Counted from the first letter of the stretch, positions 46,645 to 55,460 are shown. The stretch: DNA of 57,564 bases from an uncultured Clostridia bacterium (GCA_934154805.1 CAKPGM010000011.1:1-57564), one strand, 5' to 3'. Numbers and translations are program-made. The notes: generated by a model from the sequence alone, not told the origin.

Positions 46645-46684
46645 GTTATCATAACCAATTGTTAAGTGTGTTGGTTACGATAAC
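46645..46684 (-). promoter_or_regulatory. Leader hairpin of cassette C
   Basis: GTTATCGTAACCA pairs with TGGTTATGATAAC (46645-46657 with 46672-46684), 12 of 13 Watson-Crick pairs and one mispair, in the leader between promoter and start. Confidence 0.7.
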
Positions 46685-46705
46685 TTAGTTGACTGATATG
46701 TTGTT

Positions 46706-46734
46706 ATTATACCAGTTTATATTGATTTTGTCAA
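46706..46734 (-). promoter_or_regulatory. Promoter of cassette C
   Basis: Minus-strand TTGACA (46729-46734), 17-base spacer, TATAAT (46706-46711): a perfect consensus. Confidence 0.87.
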
Positions 46735-46796
46735 ATTATGTAAAGCTTTCATATCAAATATTCACTTTCTCGTATTTTGATTTCTAATAAATTAAA

Positions 46797-46827
46797 ATAT
46801 TCATTCAAACTAAGTCTGAATGGATAT
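46797..46827 (-). terminator. Terminator after the VWA surface protein gene
   Basis: ATCCATTCA and TGAATGAAT form a stem with one wobble pair around AGTT-type loop bases, followed on the minus strand by ATATTTTAATTTA. It lies 8 bases after the stop. Confidence 0.6.
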
Positions 46828-46834
46828 TTATATT

Positions 46835-48265
46835 TTATTTATTTTTTATATATTTAAATGTGTAAATTCCCATAGCAGTTATTATTCCTATAGAAGCAAG
46901 AACTGCAAAAACTGTTGCATCGCCAGTTTGTGGAATTGGAGTTTCTGCCTGAGTATTGTCTTTTTTTGGTTCTTCTGGTTTCTCAGGTTCTTCAGGTTTC
47001 TTTAATATTATTGATGGTGAAACATCAGAAGTTTCTTTCTTTTCATCTCCATTTGTATCTGTATATGTTACATCTACTTTCTCGTTGGTAGGAGTTTCAA
47101 CATTAATTATTTTTTCATCAAAATTTTCTTTTAATGTTAATTTATATTTGAATGATGCTGTTTCTCCTGCTCTTAGAGTTTCTATCTTCCAAGTTATACT
47201 GTTGTTTTCTGTATCTACAGTAGGAGTTACCTCTCCGATATTTGCTTTCTCTAAAATTTCGAAATCATAGTTTGCAAGTATTAACTCTGGGAAATAGTCA
47301 ACTAATGTTATATTCTTTATTTCATTTTTAACATATGTGATAATATTTTTATAAACATCTGTAACAATTGTGTCTGTTGCTTTGTCATCTGTTACATAAA
47401 AGAATTTTCCATAGTTTGGAGCTTCTTGTGTTCCAAATACTTCTTCAGCTAAATCTTTGTAATTTTTTCCAGCTGCTTCTGAACATACATTTCCATCTGG
47501 ATCTGGCATATATGTTGAGTCTACACCTGTCATAACTGTAATTATATTTATTCCTTTATCAATTACAGATTGTAATGTTGCTTTTGTCTTTGTTCTAACT
47601 TCTCCTGAATATTGGTTAACTGGTCCTCCTACAACTGTATTAGGTACACCATCAGTTAATAGTATTAAATATTTATTTAAGTTTGAATCTGTAGAGAAAT
47701 TTTCTCTTGCTATTTGTAGACCAGCATCTATATCAGTTCTATAACCTTTAGCTTCCACAGTGTCTATTGCTGTTTTTATTTCTGTTAAGTCGTTTGTTGG
47801 AAGTTTTACAAGTTTAGCGTCTTCCAATGTTCCTTCTTTATCTAAGTCTGCTGTAGTTGAAAAACTTACTATTCCTATTTTAGTACTTGGTTGTTTCTCT
47901 AATATTTTTTCTGCCAAGTTCTTTGCTGCTGCAAATACTGCATCCTTTCTTGTTGTTGTATCATCAATTTTATTGTCTATCATACTTTTTGAGTTATCTA
48001 GTACTAAGAATATTTCACTTGGTTTTATTTGCTCTTCTTCACTTTTTAGATTTTTAACATCTATTTGTAATATAACTTCTTTTTTAGGATCGTCTACAGA
48101 TATTAGTTTTTTAATTACTTCTCCATCTTCTCCTAATTTTATATCACAAACATCATCCTTTACTTCTTCTAATGTTACGTCTTCATTTGCTGCAAATACT
48201 GTTGTTGAAAATAGTACTGCTAATATTAGTGTTATTATTCCGATAGTTTTAATTTTTTTGTTCAT
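46835..48265 (-). CDS. Sortase-anchored VWA-domain surface protein
   Basis: A protein of about 476 residues with a signal peptide (start at ATG 48265, since the promoter lies too close for the ATG at 48298), a von Willebrand A domain with the metal site LVLDNSKSM and ILLTDGVPNT, a beta-rich region with a DUF11/isopeptide-like character (VDYFPELILANYDFE), and a C-terminal IPQTGD sorting motif, helix and KNK tail. It is probably a wall-linked adhesin or pilus tip. No sortase gene is in the window. Confidence 0.85.
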   Translation of the reverse strand: MNKKIKTIGIITLILAVLFSTTVFAANEDVTLEEVKDDVCDIKLGEDGEVIKKLISVDDPKKEVILQIDVKNLKSEEEQIKPSEIFLVLDNSKSMIDNKIDDTTTRKDAVFAAAKNLAEKILEKQPSTKIGIVSFSTTADLDKEGTLEDAKLVKLPTNDLTEIKTAIDTVEAKGYRTDIDAGLQIARENFSTDSNLNKYLILLTDGVPNTVVGGPVNQYSGEVRTKTKATLQSVIDKGINIITVMTGVDSTYMPDPDGNVCSEAAGKNYKDLAEEVFGTQEAPNYGKFFYVTDDKATDTIVTDVYKNIITYVKNEIKNITLVDYFPELILANYDFEILEKANIGEVTPTVDTENNSITWKIETLRAGETASFKYKLTLKENFDEKIINVETPTNEKVDVTYTDTNGDEKKETSDVSPSIILKKPEEPEKPEEPKKDNTQAETPIPQTGDATVFAVLASIGIITAMGIYTFKYIKNK

Positions 48266-48306
48266 TAGTCCTACGCACTCCTTTTTAAAAAATTTCATAC
48301 ATTACT

Positions 48307-48335
48307 ATTTTACCACTTTTTTAGCCTTATATCAA
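48307..48335 (-). promoter_or_regulatory. Promoter of the VWA surface protein gene
   Basis: Minus-strand TTGATA (48330-48335), 17-base spacer, TAAAAT (48307-48312). Confidence 0.7.
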
Positions 48336-48356
48336 TATTTTTTATAAATTATATAC

Positions 48357-48393
48357 AAAAACGCCAGAAAATTTTATTTTTCTAGCGTTTTAA
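48357..48393 (-). terminator. Terminator after tyrS
   Basis: AAAACGC/GCGTTTT plus AGAAAA/TTTTCT pairs with one internal mismatch, followed by TTTTTG on the minus strand, 2 bases after the tyrS stop. Confidence 0.75.
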
Positions 48394-48395
48394 TA

Positions 48396-49601
48396 TTATT
48401 TAACTAATTTACAGTGATTTTTCTTACCTTTTCTTAATATTGCTCCTTTTTCAAGCATTTCTGCTGTAACTTTTAATTGAACATCTGTTACTGTTTCATC
48501 ATTTAAAGTTATTCCATTTTGAGCTATTAATGTTTTAGCTTGTCCTTTTGATGTAGCAAATCCAGCTGAAACTATGGCATCAACAATGTTAGTGTCTGCT
48601 TCTACTTTTACAGTAGGCATATTTTCTGTATTACCATTTCCACCGAATAGAGCATTTGAAGCTTCTTCTGCTTGTTTTGCAGCTTCTTCTCCGTGTACTA
48701 ATTTTGTAATCTCATATGCTGCAATCTTTTTAGTTTCGTTTAATGCTGCTCCTTCAACTGATGTAAGTTTAGCTATTTCATCCATTGGCATAAATGTAAG
48801 CATTTTTAAAACTGTTTCAACACTGCTATCATCAATGTTTCTCCAGTATTGGTAAAACTCGTATGGAGTTGTTTTTTCTGGATCTAACCATAAAGCTCCT
48901 TTTTCTGTTTTTCCCATCTTCTTTCCTTCTTTTGTTGTAAGAAGTCTAAATGTTAATCCAAATGAGTCGTCGTGTCCAACTTTTCTGATTAGGTTAACTC
49001 CACCTATTATGTTAGACCATTGATCATTTCCTCCCATTTGTAATTTGCATCCTAATGTTTCATATAAATGTAAGAAATCATATGATTGCATTAACATATA
49101 TCCCATTTCGAAAAATGTTAATCCTGTTTCTAATCTATTTTTGTAACAGTCTGCTGCAAGCATTTTGTTTACTGAGAATAAAGATCCTATCTTTCTCATA
49201 AAATCTATAAAGTTTAAATCTAATAACCAATCTGCATTGTTAACAATTACTGCTGCATTTTCTCCTTCAAAACTTACAAATTTTGATAGTTGTTTTTTAC
49301 AACATTCTACATTATGATTAATTTCATCTCTGTCCATCATTCTTCTCATATCTGTTTTTCCTGATGGATCTCCTATGTTTACTGTTCCTCCACCTACTAA
49401 TATAATAGGTCTGTGTCCTGCTTTTTGCATATATGAAGCTACCATCATAGATACGAAGTGCCCCACATGTAAGCTATCTGCCGTTGGGTCAAATCCTATA
49501 TAGAATGGCACACTTTCCTTATCCAATAATTTTCTCAAGTCTTCTTCATCTGTGACTTGTTCAATGTAGCCTCTTGCTTCTAAAGTGTCTAATACATTCA
49601 T
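48396..49601 (-). CDS. tyrS: Tyrosyl-tRNA synthetase
   Basis: A class I synthetase of about 401 residues. It has FYIGFDPTADSLHVGHF (HIGH-type motif), the tyrosine pocket QMGGNDQWSNI, KMGKTEKGALW (KMSKS-type), and a C-terminal S4 RNA-binding domain. The start is the ATG at 49601 (GGGGGA before it); a longer start at 49664 would overlap its own promoter. No T-box leader is seen in the short upstream region. Confidence 0.96.
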   Translation of the reverse strand: MNVLDTLEARGYIEQVTDEEDLRKLLDKESVPFYIGFDPTADSLHVGHFVSMMVASYMQKAGHRPIILVGGGTVNIGDPSGKTDMRRMMDRDEINHNVECCKKQLSKFVSFEGENAAVIVNNADWLLDLNFIDFMRKIGSLFSVNKMLAADCYKNRLETGLTFFEMGYMLMQSYDFLHLYETLGCKLQMGGNDQWSNIIGGVNLIRKVGHDDSFGLTFRLLTTKEGKKMGKTEKGALWLDPEKTTPYEFYQYWRNIDDSSVETVLKMLTFMPMDEIAKLTSVEGAALNETKKIAAYEITKLVHGEEAAKQAEEASNALFGGNGNTENMPTVKVEADTNIVDAIVSAGFATSKGQAKTLIAQNGITLNDETVTDVQLKVTAEMLEKGAILRKGKKNHCKLVK

Positions 49602-49635
49602 ATCTTTGTCCCCCTTTTCTAAAATTAATGCGTCT

Positions 49636-49664
49636 ATTATATCATTTAGAATTTTAAAAAGCAA
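49636..49664 (-). promoter_or_regulatory. tyrS promoter
   Basis: Minus-strand TTGCTT (49659-49664), 17-base spacer, TATAAT (49636-49641), about 25 bases before the expected transcript reaches the ribosome site. Confidence 0.75.
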
Positions 49665-49674
49665 GAGTTTTGGT

Positions 49675-50415
49675 CTATTTTCCTATAAACATTTGAACAT
49701 AAATTTTGCCATATCTAGGACTGCTTACTACTCCTATACCTGTGTAATTAAAGCTACTGTTTAAAATATTTGCTTTGTGCCCCGATGAATTCATCCAAGC
49801 ATTAACAGCTCCACTGTTGCTAGAATTTCCCGCAATATTCTCACCTGCTGAATTGTATGTTATTTTAAAACTTTTTAACATGTCAAATGGAGAACCATAT
49901 GTTGGAGAAGTATGTGAAAAATAATTATTATCCACCATATCTTGTGCCTTAATCCTTGCAACTCTTTGCACTTCATCATCATTTTTTAATGCTGGTAATC
50001 CATTATTTATTCTTTGCTGATTTATTAAGTTAAACACTTCCTTTTCATCAGCATTCATACTTGTCTGATTATTGTTTGTTGTTTGTGAACCTGATGATTT
50101 TGGATAAATAGGTTTTACATATTTTTTATTGACTGCTCCAATGTAATCTCCTTCAATTTGCACAACATACCAGTCGCCCACTCCCGCAAAAACTCTTATA
50201 TATTCGTTTTTGTTTACTGTTGCAATAACTTTATACTGTGTTCCTGGTCCATTTCTTACATTTAACTTAGAAGCAGTTACCAGCCCTGTAGAAAAGTCTA
50301 GCTTATAATAATGTTGCATTCCAAAAGATGTTGTCAAACCACATAATACAAGTGTAAACACTATAAATGCAGACATTCTAAAAATCATTCTCTTCTTTAT
50401 AGTAATAACCTTCAT
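49675..50415 (-). CDS. Secreted SH3b-CAP (SCP) domain protein
   Basis: A 246-residue exported protein with an N-terminal signal/anchor helix (13-33), an SH3b wall-binding domain (about 44-103; KLNVRNGPGTQYKVI), a Ser/Thr/Asn linker and a CAP/SCP domain (about 120-246) with NYFSHTSPTYGSPFDM, AGENIAGN and GHKANILNSSFNYTGIGV. This is the YkwD-like arrangement linked to wall or spore surfaces. Enzyme activity is uncertain. Confidence 0.9.
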   Translation of the reverse strand: MKVITIKKRMIFRMSAFIVFTLVLCGLTTSFGMQHYYKLDFSTGLVTASKLNVRNGPGTQYKVIATVNKNEYIRVFAGVGDWYVVQIEGDYIGAVNKKYVKPIYPKSSGSQTTNNNQTSMNADEKEVFNLINQQRINNGLPALKNDDEVQRVARIKAQDMVDNNYFSHTSPTYGSPFDMLKSFKITYNSAGENIAGNSSNSGAVNAWMNSSGHKANILNSSFNYTGIGVVSSPRYGKIYVQMFIGK

Positions 50416-50482
50416 AAAATAACACCCCTGATTAATGATATTACTTTACGAATGTCCTTTATGCTTGTTCTACAAGAATTCA

Positions 50483-50508
50483 CCCAAGAAAGATTACTCC
50501 TTCTTGGG
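50483..50508. other. Hairpin between the HD and CAP genes
   Basis: An 8-bp perfect stem (CCCAAGAA with TTCTTGGG). It lacks a T run on the minus strand, so it may be a weak terminator or processing site. Confidence 0.4.
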
Positions 50509-50516
50509 CAATTATT

Positions 50517-51083
50517 TTAAAAGTTTTTCATATATTCATTTACAGAGTCTTCACAACTTCTCATTGCTAGGATAGTTTCTTCAATTAGTTTTTCTAAATC
50601 CCATCCCAACATTTCTGCACCTTTTTGTATTACATCTCTTGAGCATCCTGCAGCAAACTTCTTATCTTTGAATTTCTTTTTCACACTAGAAACCTCTAAG
50701 TCTTTTGTACTTTTTGAAGGTCTCATTTTTATGGTTGCTCCTATTAAACCAGTAAGCTCATCTGTTGCAAATAATATTTTTTCCATTTGTTTTTCTGGTT
50801 TTATATCTGAGCATATACCATATCCGTGACTACAAATGCTATTTATTACATCTTCTGGGTATCCAGCATCTTTTAATATTTCTATACATTTTTTGCAGTG
50901 TTGCTCTGGATATTCTTCAAAATCAACATCGTGTAATAGTCCTACTATTCCCCAGTATTCCTCATCTTCTCCGTTTTGCTTTGCAAAATATCTCATGACT
51001 CCTTCTACTGTTAAGCCGTGTAGAATATGAAATGGCTCTTTGTTATGTTCTCTTAATAGTTTTAATGCTTCTTCTCTTTGCAT
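50517..51083 (-). CDS. HD-domain hydrolase
   Basis: A protein of about 188 residues with the HD phosphohydrolase motif: His in FHILHGL, HD in GLLHDVDFEEYPEQHC, a further ICSHGYG and FATDELTGL with the last Asp. The start is the ATG at 51083 with GGAGGCG upstream; a longer start at 51128 would overlap the promoter. This group often acts on nucleotides or is uncharacterised; substrate unknown. Confidence 0.85.
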   Translation of the reverse strand: MQREEALKLLREHNKEPFHILHGLTVEGVMRYFAKQNGEDEEYWGIVGLLHDVDFEEYPEQHCKKCIEILKDAGYPEDVINSICSHGYGICSDIKPEKQMEKILFATDELTGLIGATIKMRPSKSTKDLEVSSVKKKFKDKKFAAGCSRDVIQKGAEMLGWDLEKLIEETILAMRSCEDSVNEYMKNF

Positions 51084-51116
51084 AAATATCGCCTCCAATT
51101 TAATTTTGTTCTCATT

Positions 51117-51125
51117 ATTATAGCA
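51117..51125 (-). promoter_or_regulatory. Extended -10 promoter of the HD gene
   Basis: Minus-strand TGCTATAAT has an extended -10 with TATAAT at 51117-51122. The -35 region is poor. Confidence 0.5.
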
Positions 51126-51200
51126 CATTTTTAAATTATTTCTATATCTTTTAATTAAATAATAAAATTTTTCTCAATTATTCAGTTTATATTTTATACC

Positions 51201-51233
51201 AAAAAAAGTTAGAAAAATCTTCTAACTTTTTTT
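51201..51233 (-). terminator. Terminator after the surface-protein remnant
   Basis: Complementary A- and T-rich arms with a GTTAGAA/TTCTAAC core (51208-51214 with 51219-51225) and long T tract on the minus strand. Confidence 0.85.
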
Positions 51234-51238
51234 CGTTT

Positions 51239-51748
51239 TTATATAGCTACTCCATTAACATATAATTTGTATCCATTAAAGTCTATATTGCTATTTGTTT
51301 CATCACTATTCTCTAAAGATGTAACATATGAATCTCCAGTTAATGTAATTTTTGAATTGCTATCTAGCTTTATATTAATTTCTTTTGTAGAATCATCTGA
51401 ATTTATAGTTCCTTTGTATGAACTATTACTTAAATTCATTGTTAATGTTGATATTTCATCAGTTTCAATATTTCCTTCTAATTCTTGTGAATTTGCATTT
51501 AGTATTAAGTTTCCTCCATTAAATCCTGTTTTTCCCCATTCAGAAGTTCCTTTGCTACTTATTAAAATGTTGCTTCCATAAGACAATTTGCAATTTGTTA
51601 AGTTTATAATTGCATCTGTGTTTGTTATAAAGAACATAGGTGCTGTTTTATAGTAATTTGAATCTGGTTGAACACTTAGTGTTGAATTCTTTGCTGTAAA
51701 TGTTCCTGTTCCTTGACCTGCATCTCCTGACATTGATTGATAAATCAT
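51239..51748 (-). pseudogene. C-terminal fragment of a Cthe_2159-type carbohydrate-binding protein
   Basis: The reading frame opens with IYQSMSGDAGQGTGTFTA and continues with TNTDAIINLTNCKLSYG and GDSYVTSLENSDETNSNIDF, a pattern I know from the secreted Cthe_2159 polygalacturonate-binding-like family. The signal peptide and first half are missing; upstream sequence is a truncated histidine kinase in another frame. It is a remnant. Confidence 0.65.
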
Positions 51749-52421
51749 AATCTAGTTTTATTTTGTTTTCATATATTAAGCTTTCAAATGTTAGTAATGA
51801 TTTCTCTACTATTTTTGACAAGTCTTCTTCTTTGTAATTTTCTTTATTTGTTCCATTCTCTAATTTAGCTAAATCTAATAAATCTGATATAAGTCCATTC
51901 ATTCTTTCTGATTCACTCTTTATGTTGTCTAGCCATTTGGTTTCATTTGGTTCTTTTTCTAGAGCTTCTGCATTTGCCATTATTACTGCCACTGGAGTTT
52001 TTAATTCGTGAGATGCGTCTGTTACAAATTGTTTTTGTTTGCTAAAGCTTTCTTCTACTGGCTTTATAATCCATCTTGTTATTTTTACTGATACAATAAT
52101 TATTACAATTTCTAATAACACAAATATCATAATAGATGTTTTTAATAGATTTATTAATTTTGCCTTTGCTCTACTGTTATCTATTATTGTAAGAGAGTTA
52201 TTTTCTTTAAATAGATACGAATATTCATCAAAATACAAATTACCTATTCTTGTTGTCTTTTCTTTATTTCCATTTAATATATAATCATAAATGTTTGTTA
52301 ATGCATTGTCTAATCCTTCCTCTCCGTCATCAAACACATCAACTACATATTGTTCTTTTCTAAGTCTACTTGCTATTACATCTGCAATTTTAAGTTCATC
52401 TTCTATAATTAAAATTCTCAT
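51648..52421 (-). pseudogene. Response regulator/histidine kinase fusion remnant
   Basis: Residues 1-48 are the start of an OmpR-type receiver (MRILIIEDELKIADVIASRL, with the acidic pair); it stops at IYDYI, before the phospho-acceptor Asp. Residues 49-220 are the late sensor region, one transmembrane helix and HisKA (FVTDASHELKTPVAV) of a kinase. The ATPase domain is gone, replaced by junk and then the surface-protein fragment. Two internal deletions of a regulator-kinase-surface locus explain this best. AGGTGATG precedes the ATG. Confidence 0.7.
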
Positions 52422-52438
52422 ATCATCACCTATTGGTT

Positions 52439-52467
52439 ATAATAATACAAAAGCAGAGATTTATCAA
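52439..52467 (-). promoter_or_regulatory. Promoter of the regulator remnant
   Basis: Minus-strand TTGATA (52462-52467), 17-base spacer, TATTAT (52439-52444); it overlaps the terminator hairpin of the gene upstream. Confidence 0.45.
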
Positions 52468-52480
52468 TTATCTCTGCTTT
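52450..52480 (-). terminator. Terminator after the ABC exporter genes
   Basis: An 11-bp stem (AAAGCAGAGAT with ATCTCTGCTTT), then TTTTGTATTATT on the minus strand, 7 bases after the permease stop. Confidence 0.65.
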
Positions 52481-52487
52481 GCTAATC

Positions 52488-53265
52488 TTATGACCCTGTT
52501 GATCTATATTTTTTTAATCCTATTTTCCAGACTATATAACAAGGAATTACAAATAGTATCGAAAGTAGTGGTGATATTATATAAAGTTTATTTGTTGATC
52601 TTCCTATTATATATAATAACGGATAATAGTTTACCAGTGCTAGTGGAATCACAAATGTGAAAAACTTTTTAACCCATTCTTGGTATATATCTAATGGATA
52701 CTGAGTCAAATCTCTTGCGCCATCTGTAAATATATTCATTATCTCTAAGCTTTGCGTTGTAAAGAATGTGATTCCTGCTTTTAGGATAAATAATGCTGAG
52801 TACAATATAAATGTGCAAATTACCATTAGTAGCATTGTTATTAATAAGTCAATTCTTAGTAATTGTGGTTTGCTAATTAGTAAGTATATAAACAAACCTA
52901 TAGCAGTAATTGATCTTCCAACTCTCTCAAATGATATATTTGCTCCTAACACCTGTAATATTGTATTTCTAGGTCTTACTAGTATTCTGTCAAACTCTCC
53001 ATTTCCGGAGTATTTTATCAAATCTGTCAAATGCTCTAAAAAAGCATTCCGACATTGAGTATCCTAAGAAGGATACTATAAAACATATTATTACTTCATC
53101 AATTGTATATCCAGCCACATCTCCAAATTTGTTAAATAAGAATATTATTGATACAAAGGCAAATGCTGTCGTTCCTGTTTTGGCTAATGTAGCTATTATA
53201 AATGTCTTTTTATAAGCAAGTGCTATTTTCAGTTGCATTGTTAGATATTTTAAATATAACCTCAT
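52488..53265 (-). CDS. ABC-2 permease (COG3694 type), split by a +1 frameshift at CGG
   Basis: Read with one +1 shift this is a six-helix permease of about 258 residues, the usual length of the family. Frame 0 runs ECFFRAFDRFDKIL, then hits an in-frame CGG (53005-53007), and stops five codons later at 52990. Skipping the C gives GGA AAT GGA GAG: GNGEFDRILVRPRN, the family signature, and on to 52488. It pairs with the permease at 53270 and the ATPase at 54126 in a drug- or lipid-type exporter. Confidence 0.85.
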
Positions 53266-53269
53266 CTCA

Positions 53270-54106
53270 TTACCCTCCTTGTACTACTACTTTTGCTATT
53301 TGTTTGTTTATCATTCTTTTGCCAATGTATGTAAGTAATATAATCCAACATACTTGTAATATCAGTATCTTTATTATCTCTCCTGCCGAGCTGATATAGC
53401 CGTTGTATATGTTGAATGTTACATTTTGCATATAGTAGAATGGTGTGAATTTTAAAATGTTTATTAAGAATTCCGGCATAAAAGGTATTGGGATTAATCC
53501 TCCTGATGCAAAGTCCATTACTAATCCGAACATAGTCTTAATTCCATCAGAAGTTACTGTTTTAAGTATCACTCCATACATTATCATTATAAAAGATAGC
53601 ATTACTAGTACAGATAAAATCATTGTTATTATGCTCACTACTAAAGCCAGTGCACTTTTGGGTGCCATCAATTGATATTGTCCAAGGAAAGGCATTATTG
53701 CAAATATTAATATCGGTAGTGCTCTTAATGTTACCATTGCTGTCTTTCTTGCTAAACTTTTGGCGTGCCATATTGAGTACAAGCTTATTGGTTTTACTAG
53801 TTCTGTTGCAATATCCCCTAATCTGCATTGTTCTTCAATTTCTTTGTCAACATTCCAGATATTAAAGAAAGCAAAGAATGCCTGTTGTAGCCATATATAT
53901 GTTGCCATTTGCCTTACTGAGAAATCACTTGCACTTCCATCTTTCAGAAAAGCAGTATATAACATTATGTACATTCCTGCCCATACAAACTGTGTAGACG
54001 CTCCTGCTATTGCTGCTGTTTTGTATTGAATCTCGTTCAAGAATTTAATCTTGAAATATGATAAATAGATTCTTATCATTCTTATTAGTTTTTTCAACTT
54101 TTCCAT
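53270..54106 (-). CDS. ABC-2 permease (COG4587 type)
   Basis: A 278-residue protein with six transmembrane helices, the IYLSYFKIKFLNEIQYKTAA start and the DIATELVKPISLY coupling segment typical of the COG4587 group. It lies 4 bases before the COG3694-type permease and 19 bases after the ATPase gene. The three make a complete exporter; cargo unknown. Confidence 0.9.
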   Translation of the reverse strand: MEKLKKLIRMIRIYLSYFKIKFLNEIQYKTAAIAGASTQFVWAGMYIMLYTAFLKDGSASDFSVRQMATYIWLQQAFFAFFNIWNVDKEIEEQCRLGDIATELVKPISLYSIWHAKSLARKTAMVTLRALPILIFAIMPFLGQYQLMAPKSALALVVSIITMILSVLVMLSFIMIMYGVILKTVTSDGIKTMFGLVMDFASGGLIPIPFMPEFLINILKFTPFYYMQNVTFNIYNGYISSAGEIIKILILQVCWIILLTYIGKRMINKQIAKVVVQGG

Positions 54107-54125
54107 TACTCAAATATCTCCTTTC

Positions 54126-55097
54126 TTAAATTTGATATTCTCTGTAAAGATTTGCAACAACATCGTCTATTGGAGTATTGTTTACATCTAGGTCTTGTAC
54201 TTCAACTATGTTTGATAAGAATACTATTGCGTCTGCTAGCTTTATTTGATGTTCGTCAACTTCGATTTTGGCTTCATTCTGGTTCTTTTCTAGTATCCTC
54301 ATTCCAAGAGGTAATTCCGTTATTCTTCCTCTGTATTTTATATTAAGTTCCTTTTTGCTATATTTTTTCATTAAGCTATTTAGACTTCCGTCTAGTAGTA
54401 ATTGTCCTTTTCCTATTAATATTATTCTTTTTGTCAGTGCTTCTATATCGCCTGTATCGTGTGTTGTAAGAATTATTGTTGTATTTTTTTCTTTGTTTAT
54501 CTTTTTTATGAATTCTCTAACAGCAATTTTTGATGTGCTATCAAGTCCTATTGTTGGTTCATCTAAGAATACTATTTTGGGATCGTGCAAAAATGCTGCC
54601 GCAATTTCACATCTCATTCTTTGACCCAGACTTAATTGCCTTGTTGGTGTTTTTATTATTTCTTTTATGTTTAGCATCTCTGTAAGCATATCTCTTTGCT
54701 GTATGTATTTTTCATCAGGTATATTATAGATCTCTTTTAGTAATTCAAAAGAATCTTCTACCGGCACATCCCACCATAGCGCTGACCTATTGCCAAATAC
54801 TACTCCTATATCTTTTACATAGTTCTGTCTCTGTTTGTATGGAATTAAGCCATTTATTTTACATTCTCCTGAATCTGGCGTTAATATTCCACACATTATT
54901 TTTATTGTGGTTGATTTTCCTGCTCCGTTCGGTCCTATGTAACCGACCATTTCTCCTTCGTTTATCTTAAAAGATATATCGTTTAGTGCTTTTACTTCTT
55001 TATATTCTCTTTTAAAATAACTCTTAAAAGCATTTCCTAATCCTGCGTTTCTTTGTGCTACTTTGTACGTTTTAGTTATGTGTTCTAATTCAATCAT
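54126..55097 (-). CDS. ABC exporter ATPase (COG4586 type)
   Basis: A 323-residue ATPase with GPNGAGKS, LSLGQRMR signature, VFLDEPT Walker B and LTTHDTGDIEAL. The VVFGNRSALWWDVPVEDSF insert is characteristic of the COG4586 group that works with two different ABC-2 permeases. A C-terminal domain (about 240-323) follows. AAAGGGG precedes the ATG. Confidence 0.93.
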   Translation of the reverse strand: MIELEHITKTYKVAQRNAGLGNAFKSYFKREYKEVKALNDISFKINEGEMVGYIGPNGAGKSTTIKIMCGILTPDSGECKINGLIPYKQRQNYVKDIGVVFGNRSALWWDVPVEDSFELLKEIYNIPDEKYIQQRDMLTEMLNIKEIIKTPTRQLSLGQRMRCEIAAAFLHDPKIVFLDEPTIGLDSTSKIAVREFIKKINKEKNTTIILTTHDTGDIEALTKRIILIGKGQLLLDGSLNSLMKKYSKKELNIKYRGRITELPLGMRILEKNQNEAKIEVDEHQIKLADAIVFLSNIVEVQDLDVNNTPIDDVVANLYREYQI

Positions 55098-55202
55098 AAA
55101 ATTGCCCCTTTCTTTCTACTTTTAATTGTTAGAAACCAATTTTTTAATTAAATTACTAGTACTTTTTTAGCTTTGCCCTCCTTTTACAAAAATTTCGCAA
55201 CG

Positions 55203-55250
55203 GAAAAAATACCAAATATAAAGATATATACCCCTTATCTTTACATTTGG
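55203..55250 (-). terminator. Terminator of the 5S-like RNA unit
   Basis: A 15-bp stem (55212-55226 with 55236-55250, one wobble), then six T residues on the minus strand. Confidence 0.85.
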
Positions 55251-55397
55251 CATTATATGATTTCTTTACTTTCCCTTCGTTGTAGTCTTTTACTTGTTTT
55301 TATAGCATTTCTTGACTTGCTTAAATCATATAATCCTATAAAATAGAGTTTGACTTCTGTGTTCGGAATGGGAACAGGTTCTCTCTATAATCGATGT
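55203..55397 (-). ncRNA. 5S rRNA-like transcript with its own promoter and terminator
   Basis: The core contains the 5S hallmark CCTGTTCCCATTCCGAACA followed by CAGAAGT, flanked by ATAGAG and CTCTAT, which pair like 5S helix II. Helix I cannot be formed: the 5' start near the promoter and the 3' part do not pair, and the last 80 bases do not resemble 5S. No 16S, 23S or tRNA is near. It may be a divergent 5S copy, a decayed one or a new RNA. It fills most of the 365-base gap. Confidence 0.6.
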
Positions 55398-55402
55398 TGT
55401 CT

Positions 55403-55431
55403 ATTGTACTACGAGTTAAAACAATTGTCAA
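55403..55431 (-). promoter_or_regulatory. Promoter of the 5S-like RNA
   Basis: Minus-strand TTGACA (55426-55431), 17-base spacer, TACAAT (55403-55408); transcription should begin about 10 bases before the 5S-like helix II. Confidence 0.8.
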
Positions 55432-55460
55432 GAAAATAATGTGATTTTTTATTATTTTCT
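55431..55460 (-). terminator. Hairpin after the VTT-domain gene
   Basis: A perfect 10-bp stem (AGAAAATAAT with ATTATTTTCT), 3 bases after the stop, whose 3' arm runs into the -35 box of the next promoter. Confidence 0.5.

Noticed and set aside
49602..49674. T-box leader for tyrS
   Set aside because: The promoter lies only about 35 bases before the start, leaving no room for a T-box.
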